Source: a virus. Taken from it: a DNA stretch of 20,415 nucleotides. Made by a program: the position numbers and the translations under genes. The DNA lies in the IMG/VR virus record IMGVR_UViG_3300003873_000610, positions 1 to 20,415 of that record, one strand, 5' to 3'. The notes under the pieces are model-generated. The model ran no database searches, was not told the DNA's origin, and worked only from the letters and a program-made list of their open reading frames with translations. Numbering within the stretch: position 1 is the first letter of the stretch; every line of letters begins with the position of its first letter. Shown one piece after another: positions 1-5,904 of the stretch.

Positions 1-144
1 ACCCTCTAGAGAAGTTAATTGATTTCTTTCACAATAAAAATCACCATTTACAGTCTTTGGAGCACCCTCTAGAGAAGTTAATTGATTTCCTTCACAATCA
101 AAAAATCCATTTACCGTCTTTGGTGCACCCTCTAGAGAAGTTAA
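1..144 (-). repeat. 63-bp coding tandem repeat (21-residue units)
   Basis: The block accctctagagaagttaa begins at bases 1, 64 and 127, giving an exact 63-bp period. Bases 1-63 and 64-126 are nearly identical, so the units look recently duplicated. The third copy marks the start of the array. All copies stay in frame with the overlapping leftward gene. Confidence 0.85.
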
Positions 145-222
145 TCCTAATTCAGAAACATCTATATTACCTTCATAAGTTTGTCCTGATAAATCTCCAT
201 ATTTTGTATCACTAAATTTCAT
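1..222 (-). CDS. Leucine-rich-like repeat protein, 5' end only (runs off the window)
   Basis: The first 74 codons are visible and the gene continues past base 1. After an N-terminal stretch of about 25 residues (MKFSDTKYGDLSG...), the protein enters 21-residue units of the form LTSLEGAPKTVNGDFYCEGN. These resemble the short leucine-rich-like repeats found in many phage and bacterial accessory proteins. Three LTSLEG cores are present before the edge. The ATG is preceded by GAAGGATAG and by a strong promoter-like block, so it is probably the first gene of its transcript. Such repeats commonly form curved solenoids that bind proteins or glycans, but nothing here identifies the partner. A role as virion adhesin or host-protein binder is speculation. 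The open frame and repeat regularity make the coding call firm; the function is unknown. Confidence 0.8.
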   Translation of the reverse strand, partial: MKFSDTKYGDLSGQTYEGNIDVSELGLTSLEGAPKTVNGFFDCEGNQLTSLEGAPKTVNGDFYCERNQLTSLEG

Positions 223-253
223 CTATCTATCCTTCTTTCTCTTTATATAATAT

Positions 254-276
254 ATTATAGTATAATAAAGATTAAA
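254..276 (-). promoter_or_regulatory. Promoter (TTTAAT-11-TATAAT) for the repeat protein
   Basis: Read leftward, TTTAAT at 276-271 is followed after 11 nt by TATAAT at 259-254. The ATG at 222 lies about 32 nt downstream. The flanking sequence (TTTAATCTAACTTTAA upstream, TATTATACTATAATATA across the -10) is nearly the same as upstream of the gene starting at 14834. This implies a shared promoter class. No canonical -35 TTGACA is present. Confidence 0.65.
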
Positions 277-282
277 GTTAGA

Positions 283-639
283 TTAAATAACTAATTGAGG
301 ATATCTTTCAGATATATCTTTTATAAAATTTTCTAATTTTTTATCCTTATCTGTACTAGAGAGATCATACAGCTTAGAAATTTTAATATAAAATTCTCTA
401 GGTGTTTCGGATATTGAATCAGATAGTAACTCTGAGCTGAATTTTCTTTTATTATCTGAATAGTGACCTTTTTTAGTTTGTATCTTAAAATACATTACTG
501 AATTTATGAACTTTTCTACTCTTAACTTAGTAAAAGATATAACTGCCTTATTATAATGCTTTTTATTAGGTTTAGTCCTTTTCTTATGAAGTATTTTAAT
601 AATAAAGTATGTTTTACCTTCCTCTAAACTATGAGTCAT
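283..639 (-). CDS. Hypothetical basic protein, 118 aa
   Basis: I do not recognise this protein. It is lysine-rich, with no signal peptide, membrane segment or cysteine. It begins MTHSLEEGKTYFIIKILHKK, where GKTYFIIKI suggests a small beta-strand start. The basic middle (KPNKKHYNKA, TKKGHYSDNKRKF) would suit nucleic-acid binding, and the C-terminal third looks helical. The start ATG immediately follows the TAA of the zinc-ribbon gene (TAAATG), with AAGGG about 5 nt upstream, so the two are translationally coupled. It is the last gene of the little cluster 975-283 and ends just before the promoter of the repeat protein. Coding is supported by the tight packing; function is unknown. Confidence 0.7.
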   Translation of the reverse strand: MTHSLEEGKTYFIIKILHKKRTKPNKKHYNKAVISFTKLRVEKFINSVMYFKIQTKKGHYSDNKRKFSSELLSDSISETPREFYIKISKLYDLSSTDKDKKLENFIKDISERYPQLVI

Positions 640-819
640 TTAAGAACCCTTAAATCCGTCAGATGTTTTGACACCTACAGGTTTAAAAACCCTAATCATT
701 TCTTTTTTACATACATCACAATACTCAGGATTACTAGACTCAGAGATAGGTTTATTAATTTCTATCTCTAACTCAAAGCTATCACAATCTTTATTATCAC
801 AAGTGTATACATATATCAT
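640..819 (-). CDS. Small FmdB-like zinc-ribbon protein, 59 aa
   Basis: The 59-residue protein starts MIYVYTCDNKDCDSFELEIE. It carries two cysteine pairs, C7-x4-C12 near the start and C34-D-V-C37 near the middle, as expected for a zinc ribbon. It then ends with a segment (VFKPVGVKTSDGFKGS) like the end of FmdB-type putative regulatory zinc ribbons, whose usual pattern is an aromatic-rich start, CxxC, CPxC and a Gly-Phe end. The first cysteine pair is spaced C-x4-C instead of the usual C-x2-C. AAGGAAGTATA precedes the ATG. The stop abuts the next ATG. FmdB-like proteins are widespread in phages and poorly understood; proposed roles are transcriptional or metal-binding. The assignment rests on the cysteine layout and end motif and is moderately secure. 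Confidence 0.65.
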   Translation of the reverse strand: MIYVYTCDNKDCDSFELEIEINKPISESSNPEYCDVCKKEMIRVFKPVGVKTSDGFKGS

Positions 820-828
820 TATACTTCC

Positions 829-975
829 TTATATTTTTCTACTAGAAACAGAGATATCTTTATTATACATATTCTCATGCTCATCACCAGAGCAAATATC
901 ATTAATATCAACTGACTTTTGGGGTCTATTATCTAGTTTTTGTAAAAACTCTATTAATATTCGTAGAATTTTCAT
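829..975 (-). CDS. Hypothetical small protein, 48 aa
   Basis: A 48-residue ORF beginning MKILRILIEFLQKLDNRPQK, with an amphipathic helical start and an acidic second half. AAAGGAAAAAAT directly precedes the ATG. The TAA is followed after 9 nt (carrying AAGGAAG) by the zinc-ribbon start. It is the first gene after a promoter-like element at 1002-1024. No family is recognised. It could be a short regulatory or inhibitor peptide typical of phage early or middle regions, but this cannot be shown from sequence. Support comes from the good ribosome-binding site and perfect fit between its neighbours. Confidence 0.6.
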   Translation of the reverse strand: MKILRILIEFLQKLDNRPQKSVDINDICSGDEHENMYNKDISVSSRKI

Positions 976-1001
976 ATTTTTTCCTTTCAAAGATAGGTTA
1001 T

Positions 1002-1024
1002 ATTATATATAAAACCATCTTAAA
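1002..1024 (-). promoter_or_regulatory. Promoter (TTTAAG-11-TATAAT) for the small-gene cluster
   Basis: Leftward, TTTAAG at 1024-1019 is followed after 11 nt by TATAAT at 1007-1002, in the short gap between rnh and the 48-aa gene. It has the same spacing as the elements at 254-276, 8167-8189 and 14862-14884. Confidence 0.6.
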
Positions 1025-1030
1025 TACTCT

Positions 1031-2056
1031 TTAAAATTGAGGAATTTTACCTATTAGATTAAAAAGATTATTGTTAAGAAAATACTCATTAAGAACTTTA
1101 GGATTTTTAGATCCCTGATCTCTATCATATTCTCTAATCACCTTTTCTCTAATCTCGTCAGGTATATACTCAGGAAGAGAAATCAACTTATTAAGATTAT
1201 AATTTAATCTATATATAGGATTTCTATCTAGAAACTCCTCATTAGTAAAGCCTTCTTTTGCTTGTTTTTTATAGTATGACTTAGCTCCAAATCTGGGATG
1301 TTTATAGGCTGACTCGTCATATTTTTCTTTAAATTTTTGATCTATTTCAAATCTTTTAGGCCATGCTTGTAATTCGGTGATATCTGGATAAACCTCTTTA
1401 AACTTATCAGAAAATTGAGAAAAAGCTACTACAGATAGAATATTATCTCCGGGATCTCCAAAGAAAACATGTTCAAATTTCATTCTATTAAGTTCTTCTT
1501 TATTAAATTCCACATATCCACAATCTTTACTACTTACGTGATGTTTAACTTGCCAATATTTTACATTTGCATATGCTAAGCAATAATAAATATCATGATC
1601 TATAGATTTTACGATTACTTCTTGACCTCTATCACTTAATTCTTTACTAAGAATAAAAAGTATATCATCACCCTCTATTCCAGGAATTTTCATTAATTTG
1701 ATATCGGAATTATCTTTTAAAAGTTCAGATATTTCAGAAGTAATTTTGTTAAGATTATCCCAATCTATTCCGGACTTATCATTAATTTTACGTCCGTGTT
1801 TATAGCCGGGCCAGATATCTTTTCTCCAATATGGTTTAGCATCTATAGCTAATACTACCTCATCTACCTGAAACCTATTTTTCATACCAACAATACTATT
1901 TAATACATTATATATGAAAATATCTTTAAATTCATTAAGAGGATATATACCGTTTTCATCTGGTTTAAGTTTTAGTTGAGTTTTAGCTATTTGTACACTA
2001 GAAAAGGCATATCTATAAAAAACAGGACTAGCATCTAAAATTAAAGTTTTTTTCAT
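1031..2056 (-). CDS. rnh: T4-type RNase H (FEN-1-like 5' nuclease)
   Basis: The 341-residue protein matches the T4 RNase H/FEN-1 family, which removes RNA primers and adjacent DNA during lagging-strand synthesis. Metal-binding acids appear in family order: D8 (LILDAS), D72 (AIDAKPYWRKDIWPGYKHGR, the arch-like basic motif), E128/D130/D131 (GIEGDD), D153/D155 (SIDHD) and D201/D204 (GDPGDN). The length is slightly above T4 RNase H (305 aa). It follows gene 32 by 37 nt, and AAAGGAACTAG precedes the ATG. In T4, rnh also lies near gene 32, and gp32 stimulates RNase H processivity. A hairpin terminator sits in the intergenic gap, so expression probably depends on readthrough. All catalytic acids are intact, so an active nuclease is expected. 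Confidence 0.92.
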   Translation of the reverse strand: MKKTLILDASPVFYRYAFSSVQIAKTQLKLKPDENGIYPLNEFKDIFIYNVLNSIVGMKNRFQVDEVVLAIDAKPYWRKDIWPGYKHGRKINDKSGIDWDNLNKITSEISELLKDNSDIKLMKIPGIEGDDILFILSKELSDRGQEVIVKSIDHDIYYCLAYANVKYWQVKHHVSSKDCGYVEFNKEELNRMKFEHVFFGDPGDNILSVVAFSQFSDKFKEVYPDITELQAWPKRFEIDQKFKEKYDESAYKHPRFGAKSYYKKQAKEGFTNEEFLDRNPIYRLNYNLNKLISLPEYIPDEIREKVIREYDRDQGSKNPKVLNEYFLNNNLFNLIGKIPQF

Positions 2057-2075
2057 CTAGTTCCTTTAAAAATTT

Positions 2076-2099
2076 GATTAAGAGGAGGTCCTCTTAATC
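2076..2099 (-). terminator. Hairpin terminator at the end of gene 32
   Basis: Leftward, a perfect 10-bp stem GATTAAGAGG / CCTCTTAATC closes a 4-nt loop and is followed by AAATTTTT. The stem includes the gene 32 stop codon. Partial termination here would let gp32 be made in excess over RNase H, as a stoichiometric ssDNA-binding protein requires. The T-run is interrupted, so termination is probably incomplete. Confidence 0.65.
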
Positions 2100-3032
2100 T
2101 AAGTCAGCTAGTAAGTCATCTAGATCACTATCTGAGCTTTCTTTTGAAGCTTGAGAGGCTTCTTCTTTAGGTGTTTCTGAATTTAGGTTTAATCCAGTAG
2201 ATACTTGTGTTTCTGTCTTAGTATCTTCTTTCACTCCACTTGTTTGTTGAACAGCTTGCTCAGCTTGCTCTTGACCTTTAGGAGCATATTTACCCTCTTT
2301 TAGAAATTTATCTAAAAGATCTTTTAGTTCTTCATAAGATAAGAAAGCATCTTCTTTCAAGAATTCTGAAAGAGCATATGCGTTTTCTTTAATATCTTTT
2401 TCTGCATCGGTAGCCGAATCATAGATAGCTGAAGAAGAATCTGCAAATTTAGAACTTGAATATGTGATAATATCGTTTTCACCCATTTTAGATTTGATTA
2501 GAAAATTATGACCGTCAATAGGATTAAAAACCTGAATAGGCTTTTCTCCTAGAGCTTTCATTTGCTCTGTCTCAATCATAACTTCTTTTAACATCTCTAA
2601 CATAGTTTTTGACATATCGAAAAGAAAGATCTTTCCTTCATTTTCAGGATTAGCAGGATCTTTAATAACTTTGATGTTAGTAAAGAATCTATTACTTCTT
2701 CCTAATGTTTTTGCCTTGTCTTTTTGACCTGAACCCCATAATTCAAGAAATTTTTCGTTAAATGGGTCTGGCTTTCCAATAGTTAGTGGAGACCATTCAC
2801 TTACGAAGAATCCTTTTTGACCTTTAGGTAGTTGAGCATTAATTTTTATCATATTGATAAAAGGAACACCCTCTGGATCAGGTAAAAATCTAATTACAGC
2901 CGCTCCATTTCCATTTTCGTCTTTTGATAGAGTCCAAAATCTTGTATCTACCTCTTTTTTTGTATAACCTTGCTTGTCAGCGAACGCATTTGGTTGAAGC
3001 TTTGCTTGCATTGATTCCCAAGAAAAATCCAT
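2094..3032 (-). CDS. 32: Single-stranded DNA-binding protein gp32
   Basis: This 312-residue protein is homologous to T4 gp32 (301 aa), which coats ssDNA during replication, recombination and repair. Family landmarks are GNGAAVIRFLPDPEGVPF (about residues 41-58), the NRFFTNIKVIKDPANPENEGK block (about 113-133; T4 has a matching KDPAAPENEGK) and the acidic tail SDLDDLLADLD, which recruits partner replication proteins. The region between the core and tail is Ser/Thr/Glu/Gln-rich linker. Oddly, there is no cysteine anywhere, so the structural zinc site of T4 gp32 (His-Cys3) is absent; the corresponding loop reads SEWSPLTIGKPDPFNEKF. AAAAAGGATTTAAAAA precedes the ATG. A 131-nt structured leader lies upstream, suggesting autoregulation as in T4. 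Confidence 0.93.
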   Translation of the reverse strand: MDFSWESMQAKLQPNAFADKQGYTKKEVDTRFWTLSKDENGNGAAVIRFLPDPEGVPFINMIKINAQLPKGQKGFFVSEWSPLTIGKPDPFNEKFLELWGSGQKDKAKTLGRSNRFFTNIKVIKDPANPENEGKIFLFDMSKTMLEMLKEVMIETEQMKALGEKPIQVFNPIDGHNFLIKSKMGENDIITYSSSKFADSSSAIYDSATDAEKDIKENAYALSEFLKEDAFLSYEELKDLLDKFLKEGKYAPKGQEQAEQAVQQTSGVKEDTKTETQVSTGLNLNSETPKEEASQASKESSDSDLDDLLADLD

Positions 3033-3163
3033 TTTTTAAATCCTTTTTTTTTACTTTTGAGGAAACTTCCTCTACCCTACCGGGTTCTACTACTTTTTAA
3101 AGCACCTTGTGACATTTTCAACTGGGCTTACATAGAATATATCTAAAGCCAATTTATAATATT
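3033..3163 (-). promoter_or_regulatory. Structured leader between genes 45 and 32
   Basis: This 131-nt gap is long for the window and has unusually GC-rich patches. Leftward it contains three candidate hairpins. One is at 3150-3125 (GGCTT/AAGCC outer stem, TAGA/TCTA inner stem). One is ACCC/GGGT with a 4-nt loop at 3085-3074. One is GAGGAA/TTCCTC with a 2-nt loop at 3072-3059. They end about 30 nt before the gp32 ATG. T4 gene 32 is autoregulated through a pseudoknot-containing leader; a comparable role here is inferred. The first hairpin may instead mark the 3' end of the gene 45 transcript. No tRNA fold is evident. Confidence 0.5.
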
Positions 3164-3853
3164 TTATATTACTGTACTTAAAATAAACTTAAATATGTTA
3201 TTAGTTAGTGTTACTCTGTATTGTCCATTTTTCTCTTTAATAGATAGATTAAAGTTAATTAGAGGAAGTGAAAGAAAATTATCGATAGGAATAGCTATTT
3301 CGAAATCATCTCCTCTAGATAATTCAGGCTCTAATTTAATAGAATATGAGTTCTCTTTAGAATTAAATTTCTTTTTATTACCTGTACGAATAAAAAACTC
3401 ATTACCCTCTTTAACTAGAAACAGGTCCTTAAGAGTTTTAAAAACATTAGCACCTTTTCTAATTCTATTAATAGTATCAGTATTAATCTCCACCTCTAGA
3501 ACAGAATCCGCTTGAAGAGTTGTAGTAACTTTACTCGGAGTTGTAGTAAAATCTTGTAGTGCAGACGGGTAACTTGTAACAAACTGAATTTCACTATCAG
3601 AATCTTTTGCAATAATAGAATTTTCTTTAAGTTCTATTGTAGGATTATCTAAAACGGATAGTGCTCCTAAAAAATTTGATAGATCAAAAATTCCGAATTC
3701 ATCCCAACCTTCATCTTCCTTTTGACTAAAGTCAATAATACCTATTACATCTTTATTATAATTCTGAATTACTGTCTGTGGATATGAGATAATCGCTGAA
3801 TTAGTAATACCTGTGATGCTTTGTAGAATTTGTAAAGTATCTTTATTTAACAT
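3164..3853 (-). CDS. 45: Sliding clamp gp45 (DNA polymerase processivity factor)
   Basis: The protein is 229 residues, against 228 for T4 gp45. This trimeric clamp tethers the DNA polymerase and, in T4-type phages, also activates late transcription by contacting the late sigma and co-activator. Similarity is clearest in the N-terminal domain, where FGIFDLSNFLGALSVLDN (about residues 53-70) parallels the T4 YDLNGFLGILSLVND segment. The remainder has the alternating strand pattern of a clamp. GAGGAG lies at optimal distance before the ATG. A promoter-like element at 3878-3899 sits directly upstream, in the gap after the 3' half of uvsW, so clamp and gp32 could be expressed together. No abnormality seen. 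Confidence 0.88.
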   Translation of the reverse strand: MLNKDTLQILQSITGITNSAIISYPQTVIQNYNKDVIGIIDFSQKEDEGWDEFGIFDLSNFLGALSVLDNPTIELKENSIIAKDSDSEIQFVTSYPSALQDFTTTPSKVTTTLQADSVLEVEINTDTINRIRKGANVFKTLKDLFLVKEGNEFFIRTGNKKKFNSKENSYSIKLEPELSRGDDFEIAIPIDNFLSLPLINFNLSIKEKNGQYRVTLTNNIFKFILSTVI

Positions 3854-3877
3854 CTATTCTCCTCTTTTAATTATTTA

Positions 3878-3899
3878 ATTATATAATATATTTATTAAA
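3878..3899 (-). promoter_or_regulatory. Promoter (TTTAAT-10-TATAAT) for gene 45
   Basis: Leftward, TTTAAT at 3899-3894 is followed by TATAAT at 3883-3878, 25 nt before the gp45 start. The spacing is one base shorter than in most other copies and the match is weaker, so this is a less certain member of the promoter set. Confidence 0.5.
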
Positions 3900-3905
3900 T
3901 TAGAC

Positions 3906-4820
3906 TTAATTATACTTTGAAAGATCTATTTCTTTCTCTATAATAATATGATTCTCTTGATTATATGCAGCTAATCGTTCCCAGAAATGTCTCATTGAGT
4001 ATGATTCTTTTTTATAAGGAAATACATCTATAAGATCGAAAATCCTAGCTTTAATTTTTCCAGATTTTTTTCTAAAAACTCTACCAAGACTTTGAAGAAT
4101 TGTGACATAGCTTTTAGTACTACTTAATAAAATAAGATTAGTTAAATTCGGTAGATTAATACCAGTACTAAATACTTTATAATTAGCAATTATAACTCCC
4201 TTATCTAGATGCTCTGTATATTTTCTAATCTCTTCTCTAACCTTACCTCTAGTTTTTCCATTTATTAAAAACACATTATATTTTTTCATAGTCTCGATAT
4301 CATTAGGTTTTACATCTATACCCGTTAATGATCTAAATGTATTTTCTCCATGTTCATTATGAGCATATAGACAAACAGTAAGACCTGGAAGCTTTTGTAA
4401 AAAACTTTTGACGAACTTCATTCTAGATTCAGATTGTTTAATAAACTTAACTTCATCTTGATATTTTAGTCCAGATCTTAGACCATCTTGACCTTTTCTA
4501 TATTTCAGAAATAGTGGTGTAATTGTACTATCAGTAAGTAATCCCATATTCATTAATTCTCTAGCGGTAATTAAAAAATCAGGTTCTCCAAATACTTGGG
4601 TAATAGCTAATCTATCTACTGAGATAATAGGAACACTTCCTGTCATCCCTAGCTTTATTTTAAAAGGATTTTTAAGAATTAACTGCATAGATTCAGAAGA
4701 TGCCAGGTGGCAATTTGATACACATAATCCATTAGCAAAATAATTATGATTATCTTTAACATGAAGATTAAATGTGTCTCCTTCATACTCGATTTTTTTT
4801 ATATTTTTAACTATTGCCAT
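3906..4820 (-). CDS. uvsW: UvsW helicase, C-terminal half fused to a C-intein
   Basis: The 304-residue product starts with a 36-residue C-intein. Its splice-junction region is HVKDNHNYFANGLCVSN followed by Cys (N36/C37). The rest is the C-terminal part of an SF2 helicase of the UvsW type: CHLASSES (completing motif II), GMTGS (motif III, about 58-62), VFSTGINLP (motif V, about 216-224) and QSLGRVFRK (motif VI, about 243-251). UvsW unwinds branched recombination and replication intermediates and R-loops. Trans-splicing with the product of the gene starting at 6864 would rebuild a 226+268 = 494-residue helicase, close to the 503 of T4 UvsW. AGGAGAAAGA precedes the ATG, and the gene overlaps the homing endonuclease gene by 14 nt. 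Neither half alone could be a working helicase. Confidence 0.9.
   Translation of the reverse strand: MAIVKNIKKIEYEGDTFNLHVKDNHNYFANGLCVSNCHLASSESMQLILKNPFKIKLGMTGSVPIISVDRLAITQVFGEPDFLITARELMNMGLLTDSTITPLFLKYRKGQDGLRSGLKYQDEVKFIKQSESRMKFVKSFLQKLPGLTVCLYAHNEHGENTFRSLTGIDVKPNDIETMKKYNVFLINGKTRGKVREEIRKYTEHLDKGVIIANYKVFSTGINLPNLTNLILLSSTKSYVTILQSLGRVFRKKSGKIKARIFDLIDVFPYKKESYSMRHFWERLAAYNQENHIIIEKEIDLSKYN
4713..4820 (-). other. Split intein, C-terminal fragment (36 aa)
   Basis: Residues 1-36 of the downstream uvsW gene form the C-intein. Block F is NLHVKDNHNYFANG and block G is LCVSN, with terminal Asn36 and Cys37 as the first C-extein residue. The penultimate residue is Ser instead of the usual His, a variant also known in DnaE split inteins. 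It has its own ATG and ribosome-binding site. Confidence 0.88.
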
Positions 4821-5901
4821 TCTTTCTCCTAATCTTATAAAAATTACCTATAGAATTATTAATCTTTCTTCGTGATTCATCATCTAATTTCGTATGATAT
4901 GCTAATTGTTCTAATACTTCTAGTCTTTCTATGAACCAGTCATCGGATATAATGATAAATTTATAGTCGTTGTTTATACACCAATTTTTAGCAGCCTTGA
5001 ATTTTAATTGATTAATTAGTGTATTTTTCTCAGAACTAGGTTTAATTTCATATAAAATCCTCTCCTTCTTATCCTCAAAGTCTACTATATAGTTATGGAT
5101 ATCTTCATCTATTTTATACTCTATTCTAACAGCTTCGTAATCTAAAGAAGGGTTATATAATAGGAATAGAGCATCCCAGGAACTTCTCGTCGGTATTCCG
5201 TTTATAACTACTCTACTCCTACTCCAGGAGTTAGTGACACAGGGGGTAAATTCTCCTCTTTTTATTTTCTCTTTCATAGACTTCGATTGTTTTTTATACT
5301 TTATTTTAAGTTCTGAGTCAGTTAGTTTACTTAAGGGGTTATCATCTTTCATTCTCCTAGACGATAATATACTCTCACACTCCCTAGAACAGGTTTTTCT
5401 ACCTCTGCTATGATTCTCTGATCTTAGGAGTATTTTCTTACAATTTTTACATGTTCCTATAGGAAATAACTTATCAGCTAATTCTTCTCTACTTAAATCT
5501 AAAAGATGTTCAATATAAATATCAATGCCGTGTTTAAAAAAATATCTTAAAAATGGAGATTTATATGTTATTAAAGTGGAGTTTTTATAATAGGTTGATG
5601 TATAAAATATTTTCTTCGAGATCTCTGTTTCTTTATATATAGGTTCTTTTATTAATCTTTTATCATAATCCCAATCTCCGAATACCAGATTCATGTCATA
5701 TATATCATTTATATATGCGTAATATATAAACTTAATATTTTCTCTTATTTTAGAAATCTCTTTCAGATCACTTCTAAATTCGAATATTTTACTTATAATA
5801 ACTCTAACTCTTTTTGTACTCTTACAATTTTTAATATCGAAGGTCTTTAGATACTCATCAAATTCATTTTTCTTCAACTTTTTTAATTCTATTAATTTCA
5901 T
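4807..5901 (-). CDS. Free-standing homing endonuclease inside the split intein
   Basis: The 364-residue protein has an uncharacterised N-terminal region (1-145), a zinc-finger-like module (C151-x2-C154 ... C171-x3-C175), a basic linker and a C-terminal nuclease domain. The nuclease core is RSSWDALFLLY (239-249), IDEDIHNYIVDF (264-275) and YEIKP (284-288). This gives D267, H269, D274, E285 and K287, a PD-(D/E)xK/Vsr-like arrangement similar to the EDxHD homing endonucleases reported with fractured phage genes. It probably cuts intein-less uvsW alleles so that the cassette spreads by repair. It starts 3 nt after the uvsW-N stop with no clear ribosome-binding site, suggesting translation by reinitiation, and overlaps the uvsW-C start by 14 nt. 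Nuclease class is moderately certain; the homing role follows from location. Confidence 0.78.
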   Translation of the reverse strand: MKLIELKKLKKNEFDEYLKTFDIKNCKSTKRVRVIISKIFEFRSDLKEISKIRENIKFIYYAYINDIYDMNLVFGDWDYDKRLIKEPIYKETEISKKIFYTSTYYKNSTLITYKSPFLRYFFKHGIDIYIEHLLDLSREELADKLFPIGTCKNCKKILLRSENHSRGRKTCSRECESILSSRRMKDDNPLSKLTDSELKIKYKKQSKSMKEKIKRGEFTPCVTNSWSRSRVVINGIPTRSSWDALFLLYNPSLDYEAVRIEYKIDEDIHNYIVDFEDKKERILYEIKPSSEKNTLINQLKFKAAKNWCINNDYKFIIISDDWFIERLEVLEQLAYHTKLDDESRRKINNSIGNFYKIRRKNGNS

Positions 5902-5904
5902 AGT

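Noticed and set aside
1-144. CRISPR-like direct repeats
   Set aside because: The 63-bp units have no unique spacers and stay in frame as 21-residue protein repeats.
668-1012. Rightward open frame of 114 codons
   Set aside because: It lies antisense to the zinc-ribbon and 48-aa genes, lacks a ribosome-binding site, and its Leu/Ile/Ser-rich composition is typical of antisense reading in AT-rich DNA.
3033-3163. tRNA or 12-codon leader peptide in the gene 45-32 gap
   Set aside because: No cloverleaf or T-loop sequence can be built, and the short ATG frame has no ribosome-binding site.
3195-3515. Rightward open frame inside gene 45
   Set aside because: Antisense to a well-recognised sliding clamp gene, with no start signals.
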